Shown: positions 35,641 to 44,718 of the stretch, one piece after another
Numbering within the stretch: the stretch's first letter is position 1
Layout: each line of letters begins with the position of its first letter
Source of the DNA: Pseudochrobactrum sp. sp1633
Lineage (GTDB): Bacteria; Pseudomonadota; Alphaproteobacteria; Rhizobiales; Rhizobiaceae
DNA: 64,000 nucleotides
Direction: 5' to 3'
Assembly (NCBI RefSeq): GCF_030376605.1
Contig: NZ_JARRAE010000014.1
Location: 26,953-90,952, forward strand
Program-made: the position numbers and the translations under genes
The notes under the pieces: generated by a model
Seen by the model: only the letters and a program-made list of their open reading frames with translations
Database searches by the model: none
Told to the model about the DNA's origin: nothing

Positions 35641-36489
35641 ATGACTAAATTCAGTATTTTACAAATCTCAGATACCCACCTTTCTCCGCGTACCGAGCAT
35701 TTCCGCGAGAATAATCGCCTGCTGGCCAAACCGCTGGCGGAATCAAAGCATGACTTCATCATCCACACCGGCGACATCACGCTCGATGGCATCCGCTATG
35801 ATGAAGACTACGCCCTGTGCCGCGATTTCTTTAAAGAATCGGGCAAGACCATTCGCTTCCTTGCGGGCAATCACGACATTGGCGACAATCCGAACCTCTC
35901 CAAACCAGAGAGCGAAAACGGCAGCGCTATCAATGCCGCCCGCTATGCTAAATTTGCTTATTATTTCGGCGCTGACCGCTGGGTTATTGATCAGGGAAGC
36001 TGGCGAATACTTGGCCTCAGCTCGATGCTGATCGGCTCCGGCCTGCCGCAAGAGCAAGAACAATATGACTGGATCGACGCACAGATTGCATCATTGGGGG
36101 ATCGCTATCTGGCAGTCTTCACCCACCAGCCGATCTATATCGACAATACTGACAGCACAGAACTGACCTATTGGACGGTTGATCCGAAAGGTTGGGATCG
36201 TCTTGATGGCCTGATCAACCATCCGCAATTGCGTCTGATTGCCAGCGGCCACCTGCATCAGCAGCGCTCGGCCAAACGCGGCAATGTGCATCTCGAATGG
36301 TGTTCATCTATTGCATTCACAACCACAGATGAGCTGGTGCCGGAAATGGGCGGCACGCGAGAAGTCGGCTATATGGAACACTATTTTTCCGATGACGGCC
36401 GCGTTGAAAGCAAGGTTCTTAAACATGAGGGCTTCGCCAATAACCACCTTGAAGACGTAATCAAAGTGGTTTACCCGCTCATCGGATAA
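35641..36489 (+). CDS. Metallophosphoesterase (CpdA/calcineurin-like)
   Basis: This 282-residue cytosolic phosphoesterase shows the full calcineurin-like metal set: ISDTHL (Asp-x-His), HTGDITLDG, LAGNHDIGDN (Gly-Asn-His-Asp), the C-terminal FTHQPIY histidine, and SGHLHQQ (Gly-His-x-His). It probably hydrolyses a phosphodiester or phosphomonoester delivered by the divergent Ugp-like importer, in the way cyclic-nucleotide or glycerophosphodiester phosphodiesterases of this family do. GGGAGCGAAAC precedes the ATG. It is followed by a strong bidirectional terminator. Confidence 0.88.
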   Translation: MTKFSILQISDTHLSPRTEHFRENNRLLAKPLAESKHDFIIHTGDITLDGIRYDEDYALCRDFFKESGKTIRFLAGNHDIGDNPNLSKPESENGSAINAARYAKFAYYFGADRWVIDQGSWRILGLSSMLIGSGLPQEQEQYDWIDAQIASLGDRYLAVFTHQPIYIDNTDSTELTYWTVDPKGWDRLDGLINHPQLRLIASGHLHQQRSAKRGNVHLEWCSSIAFTTTDELVPEMGGTREVGYMEHYFSDDGRVESKVLKHEGFANNHLEDVIKVVYPLIG

Positions 36490-36506
36490 GCTCTTATAAA
36501 ACAAAT

Positions 36507-36543
36507 AAAAACCCCGCTTTACTCACATAAAGCGGGGTTTTAA
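36507..36543. terminator. Bidirectional terminator between phosphoesterase and surE
   Basis: AAAACCCCGCTTTA and TAAAGCGGGGTTTT form a 14-bp stem with a 6-nt loop, with T-runs on both strands. It serves the two convergent genes. Confidence 0.9.
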
Positions 36544-36571
36544 TATTACAGAGCACAGATACTATTCAGGC

Positions 36572-37318
36572 TCAGCCCGACTGATGCTTTGTCACCGAGG
36601 CCGGCACTTTGGAATGACCGAACCAATTCGGATTGGTGACGCTGGCTTTCCCTGAATCAATCAGTGCATTTTCATCATTGCCGTTGCTTTTATAATCACG
36701 ATCAGCAAGCGGCTGAATACGGGCAGAACTCTCTGTCTCTTCCAGAATATTCACATATTTCAGATTTTTATCACGACCGATCTCGGCCATTTGCAAGGCA
36801 GCAGGCAGTTTGCGCGGCAGATTAATATTCAGCCAATGGCCGTCATGCGCCCAGTCATTTCGGGTTTCCCAGAAATTGCGGATATGGCTGGCCAGCCATT
36901 CCAGTGCAGTCGCATCAGCCGGTTCGCAATCGCGCGGCGCAGAAAATGCAACCGATGCAATACCGTTCAAAGCACCTTCGCGGGCAACAGCCATCGTACC
37001 CGAATAGGATACATCTTCTGCAACATTGCGGCCCGCATTGATGCCGGAGAGAATAAGATCCGGTAGCTTCTGATCCCGGAACACCCAATGTACCGCAGCA
37101 ATCACACAATCGACCGGCGTACCCGTGCAGGCATAACGCTTGTCCGCCAGCTTGCTCACAGAAAAACCGGCGGTGAGTGAAACACAATGGCCGTTTGCGC
37201 TCCGGTTACCGTCGGGCGCAATGACCCAAACATCATCAGTCAAAAGACGTGCAGCCTTTTCAAGCACCGCAATGCCGGATGCATCAATACCGTCGTCGTT
37301 TGAAATCAGAATGCGCAT
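36572..37318 (-). CDS. surE: SurE-like 5'/3'-nucleotidase
   Basis: This 248-residue phosphatase of the SurE fold has N-terminal MRILISNDDGIDASGI with the metal-binding Asp-Asp, APDGNRSANGHCVSLT, TGTPVDCVIAA and DLILSGINAGRNVAEDVSYSG with the Asn metal ligand. It removes phosphate from nucleoside monophosphates and related compounds. It is not in the usual surE-pcm housekeeping setting, so it is probably a second, pathway-specific copy. The C-terminal ~50 residues diverge from typical SurE. It is divergent from the SorC-type regulator and converges on the phosphoesterase gene. Confidence 0.85.
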   Translation of the reverse strand: MRILISNDDGIDASGIAVLEKAARLLTDDVWVIAPDGNRSANGHCVSLTAGFSVSKLADKRYACTGTPVDCVIAAVHWVFRDQKLPDLILSGINAGRNVAEDVSYSGTMAVAREGALNGIASVAFSAPRDCEPADATALEWLASHIRNFWETRNDWAHDGHWLNINLPRKLPAALQMAEIGRDKNLKYVNILEETESSARIQPLADRDYKSNGNDENALIDSGKASVTNPNWFGHSKVPASVTKHQSG

Positions 37319-37527
37319 ATTCCACCTCTTGAAAACATTTCCCCACTACAGGAGAGTCTCTGAAATTGTGATGGAATATATGATTTATTTGTACATTCTT
37401 TGCAAATTAAATAATTTTGTTCAATTATCTTTTTAGACAAATCTTGACCTTTGCGTCAATATCACGCCATTATCACACACAGATGACAGATCGCGTTTTC
37501 GTTCGAAAAGAAACTAAAGGTAGGATA

Positions 37528-38508
37528 ATGGCCCGCAACACCAAGCCGAAAACCAAGTTTCAGGCAGATCAGGATGAATTAAAACTGCGGGCAGCCTGGC
37601 TTTATTATATTGAAGGGCTGACACAGGAGCAGGTTGCTCAAAATCTGGATATCAGCCGCATCAAAGCTTTTCGCTTACTCGCAGCTACGCGTGAAGAAGG
37701 TATTGTCCAGATCTCCCTGAATTCCCATGCAGAACCGCTGATTAGATTACAGCGCGCATTGGAAAAACATCTTGGTCTGTTTGAAGCCATCGTCGTGCCC
37801 TCCTCGGATCAGTCAGAAGCCAGTATCTCTTCCGTAATCGGCCACGCCACCGGTCGTTACCTCTCCGACCGCCTGCAGGACGGATTGACCATCGGCGTCG
37901 GCTGGGGCGCGACGTTGCAGGCTTGTATGAGCAACCTGAAATGGCGCGAGATCAGTGATCTGTCCGTCATTTCCCTGCTCGGCGGCCTGACCCACTCTAT
38001 GGCTTACAACCCGTCTGCGGTAGCGTGGCGGCTGGCTGAGTTTTACAAGACTGAGCTTTTTCAGATCACAGCTCCGGTTTTTGTGCCTCATGAAAGGCTC
38101 GCGCAGGAATTATGGGAAATAGATGACCTGAAAGCCCTGAGGAATAAAGTCTCGGAGATTGATCTTGCGATCCTCAGTGTTGCCGACGTCAGCAAACAGG
38201 CATCCATCTTCCGTCGCGGCCTGTTAACCGCTGAAGATGCCGAGAGCCTGCAGGCAGCCGGTGCTGTCGGCGATGTATTGTGCCAGTTCGTCAATGAGGC
38301 CGGTGAGATCGTCGATCATCCGATCAACAAACGTGCTATGGCGATTGATCCAACGGAATTACGTCGCGTGCCAAAAGTGATCATTTCCGCAGGCGGTGTG
38401 CGCAAAGCACAGGCGATCCGCGCTAGTATTCTGACGACAAAAGCACAGGTTTTGATCACAGACGAAGCCACCGCGCAGGAATTGCTGACACTGAAAAGCC
38501 TGAACTGA
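37528..38508 (+). CDS. SorC/DeoR-family transcriptional regulator with sugar-binding domain
   Basis: This 326-residue regulator has an N-terminal helix-turn-helix (AAWLYYIEGLTQEQVAQNLD, then ISRIKAFRLLAATREEGIV) and a SorC-type sugar-phosphate-binding domain with IGVGWGATLQACMSN, SVISLLGG and the C-terminal ISAGGVRKAQAIRA. It senses a phosphorylated effector and represses or activates neighbouring genes. ATG 37528 with AAAGGTAGGATA upstream is chosen; the open frame extends another 37 codons but includes AT-rich promoter sequence. It likely controls the importer, phosphoesterase and surE genes. Confidence 0.9.
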   Translation: MARNTKPKTKFQADQDELKLRAAWLYYIEGLTQEQVAQNLDISRIKAFRLLAATREEGIVQISLNSHAEPLIRLQRALEKHLGLFEAIVVPSSDQSEASISSVIGHATGRYLSDRLQDGLTIGVGWGATLQACMSNLKWREISDLSVISLLGGLTHSMAYNPSAVAWRLAEFYKTELFQITAPVFVPHERLAQELWEIDDLKALRNKVSEIDLAILSVADVSKQASIFRRGLLTAEDAESLQAAGAVGDVLCQFVNEAGEIVDHPINKRAMAIDPTELRRVPKVIISAGGVRKAQAIRASILTTKAQVLITDEATAQELLTLKSLN

Positions 38509-38614
38509 CGTGCCGGAGGTGAGAACATCTAAATTCAGCTCAACCCGAAAGAAACTCCGCTGACAGATAAAACCCTCTCCACCCTCCGTAGTGAGCTCAT
38601 GCTGCGACTTTTCA

Positions 38615-39502
38615 TCAGGTTGAAGCAGATAATCTGTCACGCATAAACTGGATAAAATGATCAAGCACACTGGATTGAACCTGCATACGCGGACGGATCA
38701 ACCAGATATTAAACTTAATCTCAGGCTCAAACTTTTTGACAACCAACTCACCATCACGACAACCGGCTGCACTGATCGGGTCAACCACAGAGACGCCCGC
38801 CCCCAAAGCCACAAATGAACAGGCAGTCTCTGACTGACCTGTCTCAATCTGCATTTTGCGTGGTATCTGTAAATCATCAAAAATTTTGTCAATCAGCATG
38901 CGTGACTGATCCTGCGGCCCCAAAGATACAAATGGCTGGCCGGCAAGATCCTGTGCTTTGATGCTTTGTTTTTCTGACAATGGGTGTCCAACCGGCAGAA
39001 TGCATACTGCTTTTAATGTTTGCAGCGGTATGCTTTCAATTTCATCCCTGTCCCCCGGAATAAAACTGATCCCGAAATCCAGCTGATGGCTGGCAACAGC
39101 ATCAATCAGACTACGTGAGCGCATGCTCTGCAAATGAAAGACAATATTGGGTTTTTCAGCAGCATAATCTGCAACAATTTCCGGCAAGACACGGCGGGCG
39201 ATTGCCGGAAAGGCACCGAATGTCAGCGCTCCCCATTTCTGTTCTCTTAGAGCAGTAGCAACACGCGAAACGCGGTTTACGCCGGCAAACATTGCTTCAA
39301 CCTCCACCAGCAGCGCTTCGGCCTCTCTGGTCGGGTGCAAACGCTTTCCTTTGCGCTCAAAAAGGGAAAAGCCGCAATAAAACTCCAACTGATTGATCAG
39401 CTGACTGACTGCTGGCTGAGAAATGCAAAGCAATTCTGCGGCCCTGCTGACACTCCCCATCGACATAACGGCTTTAAACGCCTCAAGCTGCCTGATATAC
39501 AC
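38615..39502 (-). CDS. LysR-family regulator (next to amino-acid ABC operon)
   Basis: This 295-residue LysR-type regulator starts MYIRQLEAFKAVMSMGSVSR with the winged helix AELLCISQPAVSQLINQLE. The periplasmic-binding-like effector domain follows (TFGAFPAIARRVLPEIVADY). It is divergent from the binding-protein gene at 39.65 kb, with a 151-bp AT-rich gap that should hold the operator. Likely activator of the importer-dehydrogenase-RraA operon. The co-inducer is unknown. Confidence 0.9.
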   Translation of the reverse strand: MYIRQLEAFKAVMSMGSVSRAAELLCISQPAVSQLINQLEFYCGFSLFERKGKRLHPTREAEALLVEVEAMFAGVNRVSRVATALREQKWGALTFGAFPAIARRVLPEIVADYAAEKPNIVFHLQSMRSRSLIDAVASHQLDFGISFIPGDRDEIESIPLQTLKAVCILPVGHPLSEKQSIKAQDLAGQPFVSLGPQDQSRMLIDKIFDDLQIPRKMQIETGQSETACSFVALGAGVSVVDPISAAGCRDGELVVKKFEPEIKFNIWLIRPRMQVQSSVLDHFIQFMRDRLSAST

Positions 39503-39653
39503 CGCCCCTCCTTATTAGATTTTCTTATAATTATCTTAGAAAATAGTATTATTAATTATATGATATTGTCGATAGGTTTTAAAAAAAGCATTTCGCGGTC
39601 GTTCGGTTTTGTGAGGCCAACAATGAAAATGCACATACCAAAAGGGGATTTTT

Positions 39654-40487
39654 ATGCGTGCTAACTTACTTGCCAAACTCTCATTTACCACCGTCCTTTC
39701 CGGACTGACATTGTGCATGGCAGCACAGGCTGACCAGCTTGATGACGTAAAAGCCAGAGGGAAATTAATCGTCGGCATTAAGAACGATTATGTGCCTTTC
39801 GGATTTTTGACCAAAGAGGATGAACTGAAAGGTTTTGAAATCGATCTGGCGAAACATGTCGCCGGAAAGATTGTCGGTTCTGAAACAGAAATTGAACTTG
39901 TGCCGGTTGTGGCTTCCAACCGTATCGAGCTTTTAAATGCCGGTCGTATTGACCTGATTTTGGCAACGCTCGGTGTTAATAAAGAACGCGCAAAAGTTAT
40001 CGATTTTACCGAAGAATATTACAATATGGCAGGCATTGTGCTGCTTGCTCCCAAAGATAGCACAATCGCCAAATGGGAAGATGTGCGCGGGCAGAAACTC
40101 TGCGGCATGCAAGGCAATCTTTACAATCGTACCCTGACCGGAACTTACGGCGCACAAACAGTTCTGCTCACCGGTACCGCGGACATGTTCAAGGCATTTC
40201 AGAACGGCCGTTGCAGCGCCGTTGCCTTTGACGGCCCTATCCTCCAGCAAAAATTGTCAGATCCGGAATGGGGCGCAAAGTACAAAATCGCACTGGATAC
40301 ATTTGATTACATTCCGATTGCGGGCGGCGTACGCAAAAACGAACCGCGCTTTCTGGAAGAGGTCAACAAAGCCATTCTCTCCGCAGAAGCAGCAGGTCTG
40401 CTCGTTAAAGCAGAAGAAACCTACGACATGGGCTCCAGCGAATACGTGACCAAACGCGCGGCAGACGCCAAAGCTGCCGGTCATTGA
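39654..40487 (+). CDS. Polar amino-acid-type ABC importer binding protein
   Basis: This 277-residue periplasmic solute-binding protein (family 3) has signal peptide MRANLLAKLSFTTVLSGLTL ... AAQA. The mature part has the usual KARGKLIVGIKNDYVPFGFL, ELKGFEIDLAKHVA, AGRIDLILATLGVNKERAKV and a Cys pair (LCGMQGNLY and GRCSAVAFDG). AAAAGGGG precedes the ATG. It is the first gene of the plus-strand operon. Ligand specificity is not readable; a polar amino acid or related acid is usual for this family. Confidence 0.92.
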   Translation: MRANLLAKLSFTTVLSGLTLCMAAQADQLDDVKARGKLIVGIKNDYVPFGFLTKEDELKGFEIDLAKHVAGKIVGSETEIELVPVVASNRIELLNAGRIDLILATLGVNKERAKVIDFTEEYYNMAGIVLLAPKDSTIAKWEDVRGQKLCGMQGNLYNRTLTGTYGAQTVLLTGTADMFKAFQNGRCSAVAFDGPILQQKLSDPEWGAKYKIALDTFDYIPIAGGVRKNEPRFLEEVNKAILSAEAAGLLVKAEETYDMGSSEYVTKRAADAKAAGH

Positions 40488-40573
40488 TCTGCACTGAGAA
40501 CAAAACCGGTTATCATTCGCGAACATACCTGTGTAGCCAAACTGATAACCGGTAAATTCATCGGAAATAATTC

Positions 40574-41299
40574 ATGATATTCGGTCTCGATTTTGAATGG
40601 CTGGCAGATCCGCTCTATCAGAGCTGGTTGTTTGAGGGCTTAAAAACCACGCTCGCAATCACTGCTCTGGGCACAATATTAATGCTGATTATCGGCATTG
40701 CCGGAGCAGCGATCATTCATTTTAATGTCCCAGTTGCTCGTTCTCTGACGATTATCATGATCGACTTGTTCAGAAACACGCCGCCTCTGGTGCAGTTGTT
40801 TTTTCTGTATTTCATGCTGTCTGATTTAGGCATGTCCTATACAGATTCAGCAACAGGCGAGCAGGTACCGCTCTTATCCGGTTTTGCCTGCGTGGTCATT
40901 TCACTGGCCTTGTATAATGGATCAATTGCTATTGAGATTATACGCTCAGGTATCAATTCAGTGCCGCTTCAGACAGTCGAAGGCGGCCGGAGCATGGGCT
41001 ATAGCCGGTTGCAGATTTTTCGCTGGATTGAACTGCCGATTGCACTGCGCATGACCATCCCCAATATGACCAGCAATGTTGTGAGCCTGATCAAGACATC
41101 GGCACAGGCAGCCCTCGTTGCTGTGACTGATATTATGTTTTTTTCCACGCAGATTGCACTGGAAACCTTTCTCAACCTTGAAGTGATGATCGTGCTTTGG
41201 CTGACCTATCTAGCCATAACTACCCTGGTCGTTCTGCTTGCCAAACAAATCGCAAAAGCCTTTGCAATTCCGGGATTTGGTGCAGGAGAAGTACAATGA
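40574..41299 (+). CDS. Amino-acid-type ABC importer permease 1
   Basis: This 241-residue HisM/GlnP-type permease has LFEGLKTTLAITALGTILML at the N-terminus and a C-terminal EAA loop (SVPLQTVEGGRSMGYSRLQI). About five membrane helices are predicted. The stop overlaps the next ATG by 4 bp. It works with permease 2 and the downstream ATPase. Confidence 0.9.
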   Translation: MIFGLDFEWLADPLYQSWLFEGLKTTLAITALGTILMLIIGIAGAAIIHFNVPVARSLTIIMIDLFRNTPPLVQLFFLYFMLSDLGMSYTDSATGEQVPLLSGFACVVISLALYNGSIAIEIIRSGINSVPLQTVEGGRSMGYSRLQIFRWIELPIALRMTIPNMTSNVVSLIKTSAQAALVAVTDIMFFSTQIALETFLNLEVMIVLWLTYLAITTLVVLLAKQIAKAFAIPGFGAGEVQ

Positions 41300-42096
41300 A
41301 CAGAGATACAATCTCCGCTATTCTTGGTTTCTTCGGGGTTATCATCACGCTGCTGGCCATCCTGTTTATAAGTTACGGACAGGCAAGCGGTGCTGCTATC
41401 GGCGTTCTTATCGACCGTTCATCACAGCTACTCACCGGTAGTGCCGGCTTCACCGGTTTTGGCGGCGGCTTCTCCGCAAATGTGATTATCAGCATTTTTT
41501 CGATGATGATCGCACTCGTGGCAGGGTTTTTCCTTGGTGGCGCGATGGTATCGCCTAATCGGGCGGTCAGAACCACTGCCATACTGATCATGAATCTGCT
41601 GCGCTCCTCACCCTGGCTGGTCGTGCTCTATGCTATGCTTTATCTGCTGCCGTTTCGCATGACATTTTTCGGCATCAGTATCTTTGTGTCGCCGTTTCTC
41701 AAAGCTGTCATCGGTCTGTCCCTGCCCGTTACCGCCTATGTTGCGGAGGGGTTCCGGAACGGAATCCGCGCAGTACCGGATGGCCAGTGGGAATCTGCCC
41801 GTGCCCTCGGTTATCGCCGCGGTCAGATTTTGCGCTCCATTATTCTGCCTCAGGCACTGCCAATGATGCTGCCCAACCTGATGACGACCTATGCAATGTT
41901 GTTTATTGGCACGAGCCTTGTAGTCGTTACCGGCACCTCAGATGTTCTCTCCATTGGCAAAACGGTTATTGCCAGTGACGGCGATGAATATGCGACGGCA
42001 ATCTACCTCTACATTCTCCTGCTATTTTTTCTCTTCGCCTATCCGTTGGCGACCTGGACGCGTGCTCTTGAGCGCCGCCTGATTAAAGGCAAATGA
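41296..42096 (+). CDS. Amino-acid-type ABC importer permease 2
   Basis: This is a 266-residue permease of the same family with an EAA loop RAVPDGQWESARALGYRRGQ and about five helices. ATG 41296 is chosen because it overlaps the previous stop (ATGA) and has AGGAGAAGTACA upstream; a longer frame would run inside permease 1. It ends 1 bp before the ATPase gene. Confidence 0.9.
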   Translation: MNRDTISAILGFFGVIITLLAILFISYGQASGAAIGVLIDRSSQLLTGSAGFTGFGGGFSANVIISIFSMMIALVAGFFLGGAMVSPNRAVRTTAILIMNLLRSSPWLVVLYAMLYLLPFRMTFFGISIFVSPFLKAVIGLSLPVTAYVAEGFRNGIRAVPDGQWESARALGYRRGQILRSIILPQALPMMLPNLMTTYAMLFIGTSLVVVTGTSDVLSIGKTVIASDGDEYATAIYLYILLLFFLFAYPLATWTRALERRLIKGK

Positions 42097-42097
42097 C

Positions 42098-42847
42098 ATG
42101 ACCACATCCTCCACACCAATCATCAAAGTCGCCGACATCTATAAGAACTATGGTTCTGTTGCGGTGCTGAAGGGCATTTCAATGGAAATTCAGAAGGGTG
42201 ATGTTGCCTGTATCATCGGCCCTTCCGGCTCAGGAAAATCCACACTTTTGCGTTGCCTGAACGGCCTTGTCCCCGTCAACCACGGCAGCATCCGTGTCGG
42301 TAATTTTCAGGTTGAAAAACTGCGCTCTGAAAAAGAGCTGGTTCCGTTGCGCCATCAGGTTTCAATGGTGTTTCAGCAATATAATCTGTTTCCGCATAAG
42401 ACAGTTCTGCAGAATATTATGATGGCACCCATACAAGTGCTGAAACACAATCCGCACGACGTGCGGGAGCGCGCGGTCAGGCTTCTCGCCAAAGTTCAGC
42501 TGTCAGGCAAAGAAAATGCCTATCCGGGAGAATTGTCCGGCGGCCAGCAGCAGCGTGTAGCCATTGCACGGGCGCTGGCAATGCAGCCGGAAATCATCCT
42601 GTTCGATGAAGTAACGGCCGCCCTTGATCCGGAAATGGTGCAGGAAGTCCTCAATGTCATTCGCGATCTGGCAGCTGAAGGAATGACCTGTGTGCTTGTT
42701 ACCCATGAAATGCGTTTCGCGCAGGAAGTGGCTGATCAGGTGTTTTTCACCGATGGCGGCATCATGGTCGAGCGTGGCGAACCGTCAACATTCTTCAGTC
42801 AGCCGCGTGACCCGCGTCTCAAGTCTTTCCTGTCCAAAGTTCTCTGA
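42098..42847 (+). CDS. Amino-acid-type ABC importer ATP-binding protein
   Basis: This 249-residue GlnQ/HisP-type ATPase has Walker A GPSGSGKST, Q-loop MVFQQYNLFPH, signature LSGGQQQRVAIARA, Walker B IILFDEVTAALD and switch VTHEMRFAQEVA. The Walker B Glu-Val-Thr replaces the usual Glu-Pro-Thr, which is a common family variant. It powers the two permeases just upstream. Confidence 0.93.
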   Translation: MTTSSTPIIKVADIYKNYGSVAVLKGISMEIQKGDVACIIGPSGSGKSTLLRCLNGLVPVNHGSIRVGNFQVEKLRSEKELVPLRHQVSMVFQQYNLFPHKTVLQNIMMAPIQVLKHNPHDVRERAVRLLAKVQLSGKENAYPGELSGGQQQRVAIARALAMQPEIILFDEVTAALDPEMVQEVLNVIRDLAAEGMTCVLVTHEMRFAQEVADQVFFTDGGIMVERGEPSTFFSQPRDPRLKSFLSKVL

Positions 42848-42867
42848 TTAATTCTCGGGAGGAATTT

Positions 42868-43890
42868 ATGCAGACTTACAAAATTCTGGTGCCTGATGCG
42901 CATCTGCGCGATTTGGCAATTGAAAGTGCCGTTTCCGGTGACCGGTTTGAATATCTGATTTATGACGAAACTGACCCTTCTGCCATTCCGGAACAGCATT
43001 GGCGGGAATGCGACGGTATTCTGGTCTGGCACCGTATGCGCATTGCCCCGCAAACAGTTGCCCTGCTGGACAATTGCAAGCTTATTGTCCGCGTTGGTGT
43101 GGGCTTTGACAATGTGGATGTCGATGCCTGCCGTAAAGCCGGTATTGCTGTATCCAATGTTCCGAATTACGGCACAACAGAAGTGGCTGATCATGCCATT
43201 GCCATGCTGCTTTATCTGACACGCGGTCTCGGTACCTATGAGAAACGCCTTAAAGCTGATCCCGTCAAAGGATTTTTCGCAGAAGGCGCCCCTGTTGTAC
43301 GGCGGCTGCGCGGATTGACATTCGGCGCCATTGGTCTCGGCCGTATCGGCACTGCAATCGCACGTCGTGCTGCGGCCTTTGATATGAAAATTGCCTACTA
43401 CGATCCCTATCTGCCTGAAGGGCATGAACTGGGTATCGGTTTTGAGCGCAAGCAAACGCTGGAAGAACTGGTGGCGACATCTGACATTGTCAGTCTGCAT
43501 GTACCGTTGTCCGCTGAAACCCGTTCCATGATCAATGATACCCTACTGGCACAGTTCCGCGACAATGCTGTTTTCATTAATATTGCGCGCGGTGGTCTGG
43601 TGGATATTGATGCGCTTTACCGCGCATTGCAGAGCGGACGACTAGCCGCCGCCGGACTCGATGTTCTGCCGGTTGAACCACCGTCCCCTTCTCCCGCCTT
43701 GCTTGAAGCATGGCGCAATGATGAAGCGTGGATTGCAGGACGGTTCATTGTATCGCCCCATGCGGCTTTTTATTCTGAAGCCGGCTATGTCGACATGCGC
43801 ACATTCTCAGCTGAAATTATGCTGGATTTTCTTCTGCGCAACAAAGTCCGCAACAACGTCAATCCCGGTTGGGAACAATACAACCACTGA
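42868..43890 (+). CDS. D-isomer-specific 2-hydroxyacid dehydrogenase
   Basis: This 340-residue NAD-dependent dehydrogenase is of the CtBP/phosphoglycerate dehydrogenase type. The NAD site is FGAIGLGRIGTAIARRAAAF with the acidic ribose contact in YYDPY. Catalytic Arg is in NIARGGLVD, Glu in LDVLPVEP and His in VSPHAAFYSE. It interconverts a 2-oxoacid and a D-2-hydroxyacid. GGGAGGAATTT precedes the ATG. With the RraA-like aldolase behind it and the importer before it, it forms a catabolic route for an unknown acid. Confidence 0.9.
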   Translation: MQTYKILVPDAHLRDLAIESAVSGDRFEYLIYDETDPSAIPEQHWRECDGILVWHRMRIAPQTVALLDNCKLIVRVGVGFDNVDVDACRKAGIAVSNVPNYGTTEVADHAIAMLLYLTRGLGTYEKRLKADPVKGFFAEGAPVVRRLRGLTFGAIGLGRIGTAIARRAAAFDMKIAYYDPYLPEGHELGIGFERKQTLEELVATSDIVSLHVPLSAETRSMINDTLLAQFRDNAVFINIARGGLVDIDALYRALQSGRLAAAGLDVLPVEPPSPSPALLEAWRNDEAWIAGRFIVSPHAAFYSEAGYVDMRTFSAEIMLDFLLRNKVRNNVNPGWEQYNH

Positions 43891-43918
43891 CATACAGTGT
43901 GCCGAGGAGTGTGCCACA

Positions 43919-44578
43919 ATGGCATTTCAAAAAGTAAACGCCCCGTTTCAAAAACTGTCTAGTGCTGCTCTTGATGCATGGCGCACCATCCCGCCTGCAG
44001 TCGCCTCCGACTGCCTGAACCGGACGCAGGCAATGAGCGCTGCGATCAAACCCGTCTCGACGGGCATCATACTTTGCGGTCAGGCGCGAACAGTTACCGC
44101 TATGGCAGGAGATTGCGGCAGTATCTGTGAACTGATCGGCGTAGCAGAGGCCGGTGAAGTCATTGTGGTTGATGCCGGCGGCGTGGAAGACACTGCCGTA
44201 TGGGGCGGGATCATGACGGCAGAAGCAGCCCACCGAAAACTGGGCGGTGCAGTCGTGTTCGGGGCTATCCGCGATGTTGAAGAAGTCAGGCAACTGCAAT
44301 TCAACATGTTCTGTAAGGCGATTGTCCCCCGTGGCCCGCATCATGGTTTTGGCGGTATTATTGACGGCGCTATTTCAATGGCCGGTGCTGTTGTTCACCC
44401 CGGAGATATTGTACTTGGTAATGATGATGGCGTGGTGATTGTACCATTGGAGCGGGCGGAGGAAATACTCGCAGCCGCACAAGAGCACCTCGACAAAGAA
44501 AAAGCATGGCTTGACGGTATACGGAGCGGACAGACGATCCAGCAAATGTTCAGGATGCAGACCTCTACATCAAAATGA
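43919..44578 (+). CDS. RraA-family aldolase/decarboxylase-like protein
   Basis: This 219-residue protein is of the RraA/HMG-CHA aldolase fold (also annotated as demethylmenaquinone methyltransferase-like). It shows SDCLNRTQAMSAAIKP, GIILCGQARTV, VIVVDAGGVEDTAVWGGIMT, GGAVVFGAIRDVEEV and HPGDIVLGNDDGVVIVP. The Gly-x-x-Arg-Asp motif (GAIRD) with the following Asp is the metal-dependent aldol site. It probably cleaves or decarboxylates a 4-hydroxy-2-oxo acid, in keeping with the dehydrogenase upstream. ATG 43919 with GAGGAG upstream is the start. Confidence 0.85.
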   Translation: MAFQKVNAPFQKLSSAALDAWRTIPPAVASDCLNRTQAMSAAIKPVSTGIILCGQARTVTAMAGDCGSICELIGVAEAGEVIVVDAGGVEDTAVWGGIMTAEAAHRKLGGAVVFGAIRDVEEVRQLQFNMFCKAIVPRGPHHGFGGIIDGAISMAGAVVHPGDIVLGNDDGVVIVPLERAEEILAAAQEHLDKEKAWLDGIRSGQTIQQMFRMQTSTSK

Positions 44579-44673
44579 ACAGGATTAGCGCTATCCGTCA
44601 TGCAGGTGACAGAGCCCCTAATGCAACAACCATAAAGGTTAGCAATAAAGCCTCCGCCCCCTGAACAATTTTA

Positions 44674-44710
44674 CTGAAGGGTGACCATCAAACACGGTCA
44701 CCCCCTTCAG
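44674..44710. terminator. Bidirectional terminator between the RraA-like gene and lplA
   Basis: CTGAAGGGTGACC and GGTCACCCCCTTCAG form a long stem (one or two bulges) between convergent genes. Confidence 0.7.
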
Positions 44711-44718
44711 TCCGTTAT

